The notes under the pieces were generated by a model that saw only the letters and a program-made list of their open reading frames with translations, was not told where the DNA came from and ran no database searches. The position numbers were made by a program, and so were the translations under genes. Below are positions 26,953 through 34,066 of a DNA stretch of 34,066 nt, piece by piece. The stretch is from positions 1 to 34,066 of the forward strand of contig JAUNPK010000027.1 in assembly GCA_030536855.1 (NCBI GenBank), written 5' to 3'. How positions within the stretch are numbered: the first letter of the stretch is position 1; each line of letters begins with the position of its first letter. The stretch is from Eubacteriales bacterium (GTDB lineage: Bacteria; Bacillota; Clostridia; Lachnospirales; Lachnospiraceae).

Positions 26953-27120
26953 ATGGACGAAACACAGGTAAAGCATTTTATTATGACCGAAAGAAGAAAA
27001 GGTACAACTATTGAGGAATTGGTGTTCATATTACATGATAACGGGGTACCGGAATATGAAATTTCTAATTTCCTTGATATGTCTATCAAACATGTTGAAG
27101 AAATTTTAAGTGATTATTAA
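26953..27120 (+). CDS. 55-residue helix-turn-helix-like small protein
   Basis: ATG with GGAGG 7 nt upstream opens a 55-codon frame: MDETQVKHFIMTERRKGTTI, then EELVFILHDNGVPEYEISNF, and a helix ending KHVEEILSDY. The pattern of short helix, turn and LDMSIKHVEEIL recognition-like helix resembles a minimal helix-turn-helix of about 45 residues. No family name is known to me. It stands alone between the methionine gene and a terminator at 27185, so it forms a short transcript. It might be a DNA-binding or adaptor protein; this is inference. Confidence 0.65.
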   Translation: MDETQVKHFIMTERRKGTTIEELVFILHDNGVPEYEISNFLDMSIKHVEEILSDY

Positions 27121-27184
27121 TTTTACTGTTCAGATTTAGAATCTTTTTTAGGATTGAAATTTACAATATACATGAAGATGGATT

Positions 27185-27213
27185 AAAAAGATGGGCTCTG
27201 GCTCATCTTTTTT
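27185..27213 (+). terminator. Rho-independent terminator after the 55-residue ORF
   Basis: AAAAAGATGGGC-TCTG-GCTCATCTTTTTT forms a 12-bp stem with a four-base loop and a T run. The remaining sequence between 27121 and 27299 shows nothing else. Confidence 0.85.
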
Positions 27214-27299
27214 CACGTCTGTAACAAAAAATTTTATACTAACATGAAGAACTTTAAGAAATTTTTTATTTTTTTATTGATTTTGAGGCTGGTTATAGG

Positions 27300-27328
27300 T
27301 TGATAAAGGAATTTTTTGCATATATAAT
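27300..27328 (+). promoter_or_regulatory. Promoter for membrane protein/zinc ribbon pair
   Basis: TTGATA (27300-27305), 17 nt, TATAAT (27323-27328). The gene start follows 43 nt later with AGGAGG upstream. Confidence 0.7.
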
Positions 27329-27371
27329 ATAACAATAAATATCGAATTTTCAATGTAGTAGGAGGTGCCCT

Positions 27372-27764
27372 ATGGAAATTTATGAGATGCCTATTACCCG
27401 TGAAGAATCCAGAAATTATCATAAACTGATGTATCAGCTTAAAGCTTTATCTCCCATTGAATGGATAAAGACATATATATATTCTGTTATTTTTGTGGCT
27501 TTGTTTAGTTTTATTTTATTTACATTTGCAGAGAACATGGCATTAAAACTGTGGTTAGGAACCGGTATATATGTAAAAATCCCGGCATTTATTCTTATGT
27601 TTTTCCTGATTGCTCTTCAACGGTCTAAAAACATGCAGCTTAGAGCAATGTTACAGAAGTATTTTATAAATAATATTCCTCAAGAATTCTTATCAGGTAG
27701 AATACAATTAAAGAAAATTAAAGTATCGAAGAATTCTCTTCAGGTATTTTACAGAAAGAGGTAA
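27372..27764 (+). CDS. Small membrane protein of unknown function
   Basis: A 130-residue protein with two transmembrane helices (about residues 36-54 and 65-83), a 30-residue N-terminal cytosolic part (MEIYEMPITREESRNYHKLM) and a basic C-terminal tail (KKIKVSKNSLQVFYRKR). AGGAGG and a good promoter precede it. The family is not recognised. It is followed after 2 nt by a zinc-ribbon ORF, so both are probably made together. Confidence 0.7.
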   Translation: MEIYEMPITREESRNYHKLMYQLKALSPIEWIKTYIYSVIFVALFSFILFTFAENMALKLWLGTGIYVKIPAFILMFFLIALQRSKNMQLRAMLQKYFINNIPQEFLSGRIQLKKIKVSKNSLQVFYRKR

Positions 27765-27766
27765 TT

Positions 27767-27940
27767 ATGTTAGTTGCAGGTGCAAAGTGTGATAAATGTG
27801 GCAGAGTAGACGAAATACCCTATACTTCAGATACAGCTGTAAAAGTTATGTTACGTCAGCAAGGATGGAAATTTGATGGTGCAAAATGCTACTGTCCTAT
27901 ATGTGTAATAAAAGAAAAAGGATCTGAAAAAGGGGTCTGA
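27767..27940 (+). CDS. 57-residue zinc-ribbon protein
   Basis: The ATG begins 2 nt after the preceding stop. MLVAGAKCDKCGRVDEIPYT, then CYCPICVIK, has two C-x-x-C pairs (C8/C11 and C45/C48) spaced like a rubredoxin-type zinc knuckle, with a short linker carrying WKFDGAK. An AGAGG site overlaps the end of the upstream gene. The stop codon TGA is supplied by the GGGGTCTGACCCC repeat, so the last few residues (GSEKGV) may be repeat-derived. Function unknown; probably works with the membrane protein. Confidence 0.7.
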   Translation: MLVAGAKCDKCGRVDEIPYTSDTAVKVMLRQQGWKFDGAKCYCPICVIKEKGSEKGV

Positions 27941-28010
27941 CCCCATAAAATTTTTATAAACTTTTTTGGAAAAAGTTTATAAAATTTTAATGGGGTCAGA
28001 CCCCTTTTTT
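27927..28010. terminator. Long bidirectional hairpin with GGGGTCWGACCCC ends
   Basis: The left arm 27927-27966 and right arm 27970-28010 are almost perfect inverted repeats of about 40 bp around a three-base loop. Each arm carries the 13-mer GGGGTC-W-GACCCC (27932-27944, 27992-28004), itself a palindrome. A T runs on both strands make it a terminator for the zinc ribbon and for the convergent DUF4097 gene. The core 13-mer also occurs at 6326-6338. Confidence 0.8.
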
Positions 28011-28023
28011 CCTTTTTTCCTTT

Positions 28024-28770
28024 TTACTGACTTACAGATATATTTCCCATATCAACATCAATGGATATTTTATTTGATGTGGATGCATTATTATTGTAGC
28101 TTCCTGAATAGTTAGTGCCATTTACACCAATTGTTCCAAGGTCAACAGACAGATTTAAGTTATACTCTTTAGAGCCCTTTATCTTAACTTCTGCGTTTCC
28201 CATATCAACAGATGCATTTATATTATTGAAAGTGCAGTTGTTAACCTCTGCATTTCCCATATTCACATCTATCTCTCCATCTTTAAAGGAAGCATTGTTA
28301 ACTTCGAAATTTCCCATATCAACTTCAGCTGCAATCTTATTCAGATTAACATCATCAATGGAAATATCTCCTACATTTGCCTTTAATAATAGATTACAAG
28401 AAGAGTCATTGTCCGGAACAGTCACTATCAGCTTACCATCAACATCCCTCAATCCTATTATATTAATACTGTCATTCTGAGAAATCTTAATTATAGAACC
28501 TTCCATTTCAATACTTGGACTTAATTTTTCTCTTCCCTTATAAGTTACGCTGAATTCCGTTCCTTTTACAATCTCCACGTCAGCAACAGCTAAATCAATA
28601 TCAATATTGGAAACAGAATCAAATTTTTTTGTGTACTCAACTTTTTTTCCTGCTGAGCCAAATGTCATTGCATTAAATGGTGCAATATTAAAATTGTTTC
28701 CAAGAACACCAATTGTTACGCAAATCAAAGTGATTATATATATAACTGCCAGATATATCTTTTTTCCCAT
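28024..28770 (-). CDS. DUF4097-type beta-repeat membrane-anchored protein
   Basis: A 248-residue protein. MGKKIYLAVIYIITLICVTI is an N-terminal signal anchor. The outside part is a beta-helix-like stack of 20-22-residue repeats with a recurring DMGN or NMGN-AEVNN motif (for example AAEVDMGNFEVNNASFKDGE, then DVNMGNAEVNN and SVDMGNAEVKI), as in the DUF4097 family. GGAG lies 6 nt before the start at 28770; an ATG four codons earlier (28782) is possible. Last gene of a PadR-HAAS-DUF4097 operon. This composition is common in Firmicutes envelope-stress modules, but the precise function is not known. Confidence 0.8.
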   Translation of the reverse strand: MGKKIYLAVIYIITLICVTIGVLGNNFNIAPFNAMTFGSAGKKVEYTKKFDSVSNIDIDLAVADVEIVKGTEFSVTYKGREKLSPSIEMEGSIIKISQNDSINIIGLRDVDGKLIVTVPDNDSSCNLLLKANVGDISIDDVNLNKIAAEVDMGNFEVNNASFKDGEIDVNMGNAEVNNCTFNNINASVDMGNAEVKIKGSKEYNLNLSVDLGTIGVNGTNYSGSYNNNASTSNKISIDVDMGNISVSQ

Positions 28771-28802
28771 GGTAAACTCCATTCCGTTGCGTCTGCAACA
28801 TT

Positions 28803-29771
28803 TTATTTTTTAAGAAGACTTTTTAAGATTGCGTGAACAATGCCGGCTATAGGCCATAAAATCCACGTTATAAACCAACAAAATGTTAAGAAACTAATTG
28901 AAAGATAAATGCATGTAACAGTTGGCCAGAATACTGACATAACAGTAGCAGCAGTATCATTTATATATACAACTTCCTTATTTTGAGGATCAGCATATCC
29001 TCCTGCAATTGTATTATTGCTGTTTAAAGATAATAAACGTTTATACACTGTGTTGGCATTTCCCTGATAAACAAGAAGCAGAACACCTATGGCAACAATG
29101 AAAAGAACGCAGGCACCGCCTAAATCCACAATTTCTTCCATTCCAACTGCCTCTATAATAATAGGCGGTATAACACTTACAACACAAAGCATAACTCCGA
29201 TTGTGGTATATATTGCAAACACAGGACTCATGCGCTGTTTTTCATTCTGAACATAAATTGAGGTTGAATAATCTATAATACATTGTTTTTTACTTATATG
29301 GTCATATTTGCTTAAAGACATGCCGGAAATAATAAACAATCCCACAGCAACAGCTATTATAAGCAGCATAAATGCGACACCAATATTTTCAGAAAATATA
29401 GTGTTTAACATTTCACCTACAATTGCACATACAGGTGATACAATGCAAAGAAAAACTCCTAAAGCAATCAAAAAACTATATTTTGAATAAGCACTTATAT
29501 AACTTTTCACTTCGTCCATTGAAAGCATTCTTCTGTTATCCACAGGAGCACTGTAATTGTTGTTAAGCCCAAGTATATCTGACAATTCATCAAGATTGCC
29601 AAATTCTGAAATAACAGTACCAACAGCTTCATTTTCACTTTTTCCCTGCGAAATCAGTTCATTGTATTTGTCCTCCATCATGCCGTAAAGTTCTGACTTG
29701 GCACGCATCACTTCGGGCGTGTTAGGCATATTGGCAAACATTGTTTCTAAATAATTTTTTATAGTATCCAT
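28803..29771 (-). CDS. HAAS-domain integral membrane protein
   Basis: A 322-residue protein. The N-terminal 70 residues (MDTIKNYLETMFANMPNTPE, then AKSELYGMMEDKYNELISQG and VISEFGNLDELSDIL) are the HAAS domain. Five or six hydrophobic segments follow, near 96-118, 128-148, 182-202, 214-236 and 275-310. It lies between padR (3 nt upstream) and the DUF4097 gene. It shares only the domain layout, not close sequence, with the HAAS protein at 2190-3182. It presumably couples membrane state to the PadR regulator; the mechanism is unproven. Confidence 0.75.
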   Translation of the reverse strand: MDTIKNYLETMFANMPNTPEVMRAKSELYGMMEDKYNELISQGKSENEAVGTVISEFGNLDELSDILGLNNNYSAPVDNRRMLSMDEVKSYISAYSKYSFLIALGVFLCIVSPVCAIVGEMLNTIFSENIGVAFMLLIIAVAVGLFIISGMSLSKYDHISKKQCIIDYSTSIYVQNEKQRMSPVFAIYTTIGVMLCVVSVIPPIIIEAVGMEEIVDLGGACVLFIVAIGVLLLVYQGNANTVYKRLLSLNSNNTIAGGYADPQNKEVVYINDTAATVMSVFWPTVTCIYLSISFLTFCWFITWILWPIAGIVHAILKSLLKK

Positions 29772-29774
29772 ATC

Positions 29775-30116
29775 CTATAAGTTCTCCTTAAAAATAAATT
29801 TTTCCACCACTTCTTTGGTAAGAGCCCACTCTTCACACTTTGATTTATAATATTCTATTCCCAGAGGAGTTATGCGGTAATATGTCCTTTTTTTAGCACC
29901 ATTTTCTCCCATATTAGAAAATGAAGTAACATAACCGTTTTTCTCTAGCCGTGTAAATGCTGAGTAGAGCGTTGTTTCTTTTACTATATATTTTTCATTG
30001 GATAAAGCTTTAATTTGCTTGGAGATTTCATATCCGTAAGATGGGTTATCCAACAAAAGATACAGAATCATAGTATCATTGTAACCTCGAATAATATCAC
30101 TGCTGATTCCAGCCAT
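29775..30116 (-). CDS. PadR family transcriptional regulator
   Basis: A 113-residue winged-helix repressor. Motifs are DTMILYLLLDNPSYGYEISK, the recognition helix TLYSAFTRLEKNGYVTS, and wing KKRTYYRITPLGIEYYKS. First gene of the operon; its stop is 3 nt before the HAAS start. The promoter at 30208-30236 is followed by an inverted repeat CTACGAC/GTCGTAG that probably is its operator. It differs from the PadR at 1854 in the first helix and wing, so the two systems should not cross-talk by sequence. Confidence 0.9.
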   Translation of the reverse strand: MAGISSDIIRGYNDTMILYLLLDNPSYGYEISKQIKALSNEKYIVKETTLYSAFTRLEKNGYVTSFSNMGENGAKKRTYYRITPLGIEYYKSKCEEWALTKEVVEKFIFKENL

Positions 30117-30161
30117 TCTAAACCTACCTTTCCGTATTATTATTTTAAATGTTATAAAAAG

Positions 30162-30236
30162 CTACGACTGACGTTGCTATGTCTGTCGTACTACATCTGT
30201 CGTAGTATATATAACATATATAATGATACGTGTCAA
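30162..30236 (-). promoter_or_regulatory. Promoter and CTACGAC operator of the second padR operon
   Basis: On the minus strand TTGACA (30236-30231), 17 nt, TATATA (30213-30208). Downstream, plus-strand CTACGAC (30162-30168) and GTCGTAG (30199-30205) form inverted ends, with a further GTCGTA in the middle (30185-30190). The position over the transcription start suits a PadR operator. Confidence 0.65.
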
Positions 30237-30271
30237 CAGCAACAAAACTTAAAAATTTTTTACCTGAGTGG

Positions 30272-30301
30272 TTGTGCAAATAATTAAGGATTGTTTATAA
30301 T
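30272..30301 (+). promoter_or_regulatory. Putative promoter of the ABC-F gene
   Basis: TTGTGC (30272-30277) and TATAAT (30296-30301) spaced 18 nt; the -35 is weak. The start codon follows at 30355. Confidence 0.45.
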
Positions 30302-30354
30302 ATTGTAAATATAGTGAAATGCCAAACTAATTTTAATGTAAAGGAATTTAACTT

Positions 30355-31911
30355 ATGAGTTTGTTAACAGTAGAAAATCTGTCTCATGGTTTCGGGGACA
30401 GGGCAATATTTGAAAATGTGTCTTTTAAACTTAATAAAGGAGAACACGTGGGACTGGTAGGTGCTAACGGCGAAGGCAAGTCCACATTTATGAATATAAT
30501 AACAGGTAAGCTTATGCCTGATGAGGGAAAAGTTGAATGGGCGAAAAATATTAAAATCGGATACCTTGACCAGCACAGTATGCTTGAAAAGGGAATGACA
30601 ATCGGCTCTGTCATGCGTACTGCGTTTGATGACCTTTTTGATATGGAAAAAAGAATGAATGATATATGTGACAAAATGATGGATGCAGACGAAGACAGCA
30701 TGAATGCATATATGGAAGAGCTGGGTACTATTCAGGATCTTCTCACCAACAGAGATTTTTACATGATTGATTCAAAAGTAGAAGAAGTAGCACGAGCTTT
30801 AGGACTTCTTGATCTTGGTCTTGATAAGGATGTTACTGATTTGAGCGGCGGCCAGAGAACTAAAGTCCTCTTAGGAAAACTTCTTCTTGAAAAACCGGAT
30901 ATTCTTCTCTTGGATGAGCCTACTAATTATCTTGACAAGGAACATATTGACTGGCTTAAGAGATATCTTACAGAATATGAAAATGCATTTATACTTATTT
31001 CCCATGATATACTATTTCTTAACAGTGTAATAAATCTTATATATCACATGGATAACAGGGAGCTTAACAGATATGTGGGAGATTACGATAAGTTTCAGGA
31101 AGTGTATGCCATGAAACAGTCCCAGTTAAAGGCTGCCTATGACAGACAGCAAAAGGAGATTGCAGATCTTAAGGACTTTGTAGCAAGAAATAAGGCAAGA
31201 GTTGCCACCCGTAATATGGCAATGTCCCGTCAGAAAAAACTTGATAATATGGAAGTTATCGAACTTGCAGGAGAGAAACCAAAACCGGAATTCAATTTTA
31301 AAACAGCCAGAACTCCGGGAAGATATATATTCACCACAAAAGATCTTGTCATAGGATATGATGAGCCATTATCATCACCTCTTAATCTGGAAATGGAGCG
31401 GGGAAGCAGAATAGTACTTACAGGTGCTAACGGAATCGGTAAATCAACATTGTTAAAAAGCATACTTGGCCTAATTAAACCTATAAGTGGGGAAGTGGAG
31501 CGGGGAGACTATCTGGAGATAGGATATTTTGAGCAGGAGACGCCACCGGATATTGAAACAACCTGTCTTGAGGAAATATGGCAGGAATTTCCGGGATACA
31601 CCCAGTATGAAGTCCGTTCAGCCCTTGCAAAATGCGGTCTCACAACTAAACATATAGAAAGTAAGGTAAAGGTTTTAAGTGGTGGTGAACAGGCTAAAGT
31701 AAGACTCTGTAAGCTTATTAACAAAGAATCCAATATTCTTGTCTTAGATGAGCCTACCAACCATTTGGATGTAGACGCCAAAGACGAATTAAAAAGAGCT
31801 CTTAAAGATTATAAGGGAAGTTTCCTTATGGTATGCCATGAACCTGAATTCTATGAAGATCTTGCAACAGATGTATGGGACTGTTCCTCATGGACAACTA
31901 AGGTTATCTAA
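30355..31911 (+). CDS. ABC-F family ATP-binding protein
   Basis: A 518-residue cytoplasmic protein with two ATPase domains and no membrane segment. Domain 1 has GANGEGKST, LSGGQRTKVLLGKLLL and LLLDEPTNYLD; domain 2 has GANGIGKST, LSGGEQAKVRLCKLI and LVLDEPTNHLD. A charged linker (about 240-310, with YDRQQKEIADLKDFVARNKA) contains the arm that reaches the ribosome. ABC-F proteins act on translation; some protect ribosomes from antibiotics, others relieve stalling. The linker is short, so it is more like a housekeeping YkpA/YbiT type than a resistance one, but this is not certain. Confidence 0.92.
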   Translation: MSLLTVENLSHGFGDRAIFENVSFKLNKGEHVGLVGANGEGKSTFMNIITGKLMPDEGKVEWAKNIKIGYLDQHSMLEKGMTIGSVMRTAFDDLFDMEKRMNDICDKMMDADEDSMNAYMEELGTIQDLLTNRDFYMIDSKVEEVARALGLLDLGLDKDVTDLSGGQRTKVLLGKLLLEKPDILLLDEPTNYLDKEHIDWLKRYLTEYENAFILISHDILFLNSVINLIYHMDNRELNRYVGDYDKFQEVYAMKQSQLKAAYDRQQKEIADLKDFVARNKARVATRNMAMSRQKKLDNMEVIELAGEKPKPEFNFKTARTPGRYIFTTKDLVIGYDEPLSSPLNLEMERGSRIVLTGANGIGKSTLLKSILGLIKPISGEVERGDYLEIGYFEQETPPDIETTCLEEIWQEFPGYTQYEVRSALAKCGLTTKHIESKVKVLSGGEQAKVRLCKLINKESNILVLDEPTNHLDVDAKDELKRALKDYKGSFLMVCHEPEFYEDLATDVWDCSSWTTKVI

Positions 31912-32012
31912 TAACCTGTTATCTAGGAATCTGTATGGACGTTTTTACTTAATAGGTGTAAAATTGATTAAGAAATTTTGGTGCGAAATCACACAGAAAT
32001 GAGGTATATGAA

Positions 32013-32804
32013 GTGAAGATTGGCATATTTGATTCAGGTATCGGAGGACTATCCACTCTGCATCAGGCTATGAAGACATTACCGGAAGTGGATTATGTAT
32101 TTTATGCCGATGTTGATCATGTTCCTTATGGGGAAAAGACCAATGATGAAATAAAAATGTATGTTGACCATGCGGTTGAATTTCTGGTGAATAAGGGATG
32201 TAAGGCAATAGTTCTGGCATGTAATACGGCAACAAGCGTAGCAATATCTTATCTTAGAAATAAATATATGATACCTGTTATAGGAATTGAACCGGCAGTT
32301 AAACCGGCATGCGAGCATTGCGGAAATAAACGTATTTTAGTTGTTGCGACCCCTGTTACAGCCAACGGGGCCAAATTAAAAAATTTGATTATGAAATATG
32401 ATACAGATAATAAAGTAGATGTTGTTGCACTTCCCGGTCTGGTAAGATTTGCCCAGAACAACGAGTTCGAATCGGAAAATGTAATCAACTATCTTAACAA
32501 CCAGTTTGCAGGAATTAACTTTAATGATTATTCGCAACTGGTGTTGGGATGCACCCACTTCAATTATTTTAAGGACTCATTTGCAAGACTGTTCCCTGGA
32601 GACATTGATATTATTGACGGAAATACAGGTGTTTCCAATAATCTGAAAAATATTTTAAAAAATAACGGTCTTCTCACGCCGGAAGATGAGAAGCACAACG
32701 GAAAAGTAGAGTATTACTATTCAGACAGACATCTTGAAAGCAGTAAAGAACTGGAGTCCATAAAGATACTGCATGAAAGACTTGAAGCTATGAACAGAAT
32801 ATAG
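32013..32804 (+). CDS. murI: Glutamate racemase
   Basis: A 263-residue enzyme that makes D-glutamate for peptidoglycan. FDSGIGGLSTL, VPYGEKT, catalytic C70 (LACNTATS) and C180 (LGCTHFNYF) are all present; the length is standard. A GTG start at 32013 with GAGG 8 nt upstream is used; an ATG at 32008 is closed by TGA. It follows the ABC-F gene by 101 nt and precedes the FliB-like gene by 30 nt. Confidence 0.95.
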   Translation: MKIGIFDSGIGGLSTLHQAMKTLPEVDYVFYADVDHVPYGEKTNDEIKMYVDHAVEFLVNKGCKAIVLACNTATSVAISYLRNKYMIPVIGIEPAVKPACEHCGNKRILVVATPVTANGAKLKNLIMKYDTDNKVDVVALPGLVRFAQNNEFESENVINYLNNQFAGINFNDYSQLVLGCTHFNYFKDSFARLFPGDIDIIDGNTGVSNNLKNILKNNGLLTPEDEKHNGKVEYYYSDRHLESSKELESIKILHERLEAMNRI

Positions 32805-32834
32805 ATATGTACATTATGAAAGGTTGGTCTCTTT

Positions 32835-34019
32835 ATGAAACTGAGGGTTCCGTATTATTACGATGAATTTCACTGTATTGCCGGTGAATGTAAAGATAAT
32901 TGCTGCGTTGGTGGCTGGGAAATTGATATTGATGAGGATACCTACCATTATTATCAGAATCTGGAAGGTGAGTTGGGAGAACGAATCAGGGAATCCATAA
33001 CAAAAACCGATGAATACTGTTTTAAACTAAATAACGGAAACTGTCCGTTTCTTCTGGAAAATGGTTTGTGTGAAATCCACAGCAAATTAGGAGAAGAACA
33101 TCTTGGGGTTGTTTGCAGCCAATTCCCCCGTTTTTCAGAGTATTACGGAGAAATAAAGGAAACCGGAATCGGCCTTGCCTGTGAAGAAGCGGAAAGAATA
33201 ATATTTTCTTCGGATAAACATTTTACAGTGGTGGAAAAAGACTGTGAGGAAGAACCTGTGGAGGATTCGGAATATGATGAATCCTTTGCACAAAAAATAT
33301 TTAAAGCAAGGGATTGCGTATTTAAGATATTGGAGAGAGACGATATGTCTATTCACGAGCGTCTTATTGTCCTTCTTAGCATGGCAAATGATATGCAGGA
33401 ATGTATTAACAGTGACGATTTTGAAGATATTGACCGCGTTATAACCATGTACAGACGTGAACAGCCGGAGATAGTTCTTCAAAATTTATGCGAAGAATTT
33501 GATGACGGAAGTTTTTCCGAAATCAGCTCTGTAAAAGATGAAATAAGGAAAATCCTTTATATTTACGAAGATATGGAAGTTTTAAGTCCTGAATGGGATG
33601 ATGCCATAAAGGATCTTATTACAAATGTGCATGAAGGAATGTCCGATGATGATTACAATATTTTTAATGAAGAATTCTTAAGAAGCCAGGTTGGAAGAGA
33701 GTATGAATACCGTAATCTACTGGAGTATTTTGTTTACAGGTATTACGCAAAATCCATATATGATTATAACGTTCTGGGAAAAATCCAAATGATTGTCTCT
33801 AACTTTCTTGTTATAAAAGAATTTGACATATTAAGATGGTTTAAAAATCATAAGAGATTCAGCTTTCAAGACCGAATAGATACAGTTCATGTATTTTCAA
33901 GACAGGTTGAATATTCGGAAGATAATATTGAAATTATGTATGACGGATTCCTCTTTGATGACGTATTTACCTGTGATAATCTTATGAAACTTTTGTGGAT
34001 TGACAGTGCCACTTCCTAG
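32835..34019 (+). CDS. fliB: Flagellin lysine-N-methylase (FliB type)
   Basis: A 394-residue protein. The N-terminal 120 residues are Cys-rich: CIAGECKDNCCVGGWEIDID, then NCPFLLENGLCEIHSKLGEE and CSQFPR, the pattern of FliB-type enzymes that methylate flagellin lysines. The C-terminal part is acidic and helical. Cysteine spacing suggests a metal or Fe-S centre. The start at 32835 follows a weak AAAGG site. With the chemoreceptor and CheX-CheY fusion it suggests a flagellated cell, though no flagellar structural gene is in the window. The complete frame ends at TAG 34017-34019; the remaining 47 bases hold nothing. Confidence 0.85.
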   Translation: MKLRVPYYYDEFHCIAGECKDNCCVGGWEIDIDEDTYHYYQNLEGELGERIRESITKTDEYCFKLNNGNCPFLLENGLCEIHSKLGEEHLGVVCSQFPRFSEYYGEIKETGIGLACEEAERIIFSSDKHFTVVEKDCEEEPVEDSEYDESFAQKIFKARDCVFKILERDDMSIHERLIVLLSMANDMQECINSDDFEDIDRVITMYRREQPEIVLQNLCEEFDDGSFSEISSVKDEIRKILYIYEDMEVLSPEWDDAIKDLITNVHEGMSDDDYNIFNEEFLRSQVGREYEYRNLLEYFVYRYYAKSIYDYNVLGKIQMIVSNFLVIKEFDILRWFKNHKRFSFQDRIDTVHVFSRQVEYSEDNIEIMYDGFLFDDVFTCDNLMKLLWIDSATS

Positions 34020-34066
34020 GAATAAAATACCTTTCAGAGAGTCAAATTTATTAATGCATATTATAA

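Overview
The window looks like chromosome from a low-GC anaerobic Firmicute, most likely a motile member of the Lachnospiraceae. The grounds are the AT-rich base use, strong AGGAGG-type ribosome binding sites, a NifU/NifS pair with three-cysteine NifU, a fused homocysteine methyltransferase/MTHFR, PadR-HAAS modules, and chemotaxis plus flagellin-methylase genes. No rRNA, tRNA or CRISPR array was seen. Assignments come from reading motifs; no database search was run.

1-3.5 kb is a decayed integrative element. Matching clusters of TTTCCCTT/AAGGGAAA sites lie at both ends (about 102-151 and 3338-3414). Between them are an integrase that lacks its N-terminal DNA-binding domain, a broken AbiEii fragment, and an intact PadR-HAAS membrane-protein pair with its own promoter. 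3.5-6.2 kb is a mixed, eroding region: a small ORF, a GNAT acetyltransferase, a P-loop kinase-like protein, and then three damaged genes (DUF998, flavodoxin, DUF2325). A cluster of alternating inverted repeats separates the DUF998 and flavodoxin stumps.

6.3-9 kb (minus strand) carries glycerol kinase, a DUF3877-like gene and nifU. 9.1-11.8 kb is a metal-efflux operon: a small HMA chaperone, a P1B-ATPase with a CPC motif, and an ArsR repressor, with a palindromic operator at the promoter. 11.9-13.7 kb (minus) has a small lipoprotein and a MATE transporter. 13.9-17.7 kb holds a ThiE-HAD fusion, an unrecognised 49-residue ORF coupled to mnmA, then nifS. The nifU and nifS promoters share a 17-bp dyad of form CATAY-N7-RTATG, which suggests one regulator of Fe-S and sulfur supply.

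17.8-23 kb has a chemoreceptor, a MITE-like element, a second MATE transporter, and a fused chemotaxis protein (N-terminal repeats, CheX-like phosphatase, CheY-like receiver). 23.6-26.8 kb has an NCS2 purine permease and the methionine/folate fusion enzyme. 26.9-28 kb has three small proteins, two of them under 60 residues. A long hairpin built on GGGGTCTGACCCC then separates these from a minus-strand operon (PadR, HAAS, DUF4097). 30.3-34 kb has an ABC-F protein, glutamate racemase and a FliB-type flagellin lysine methylase.
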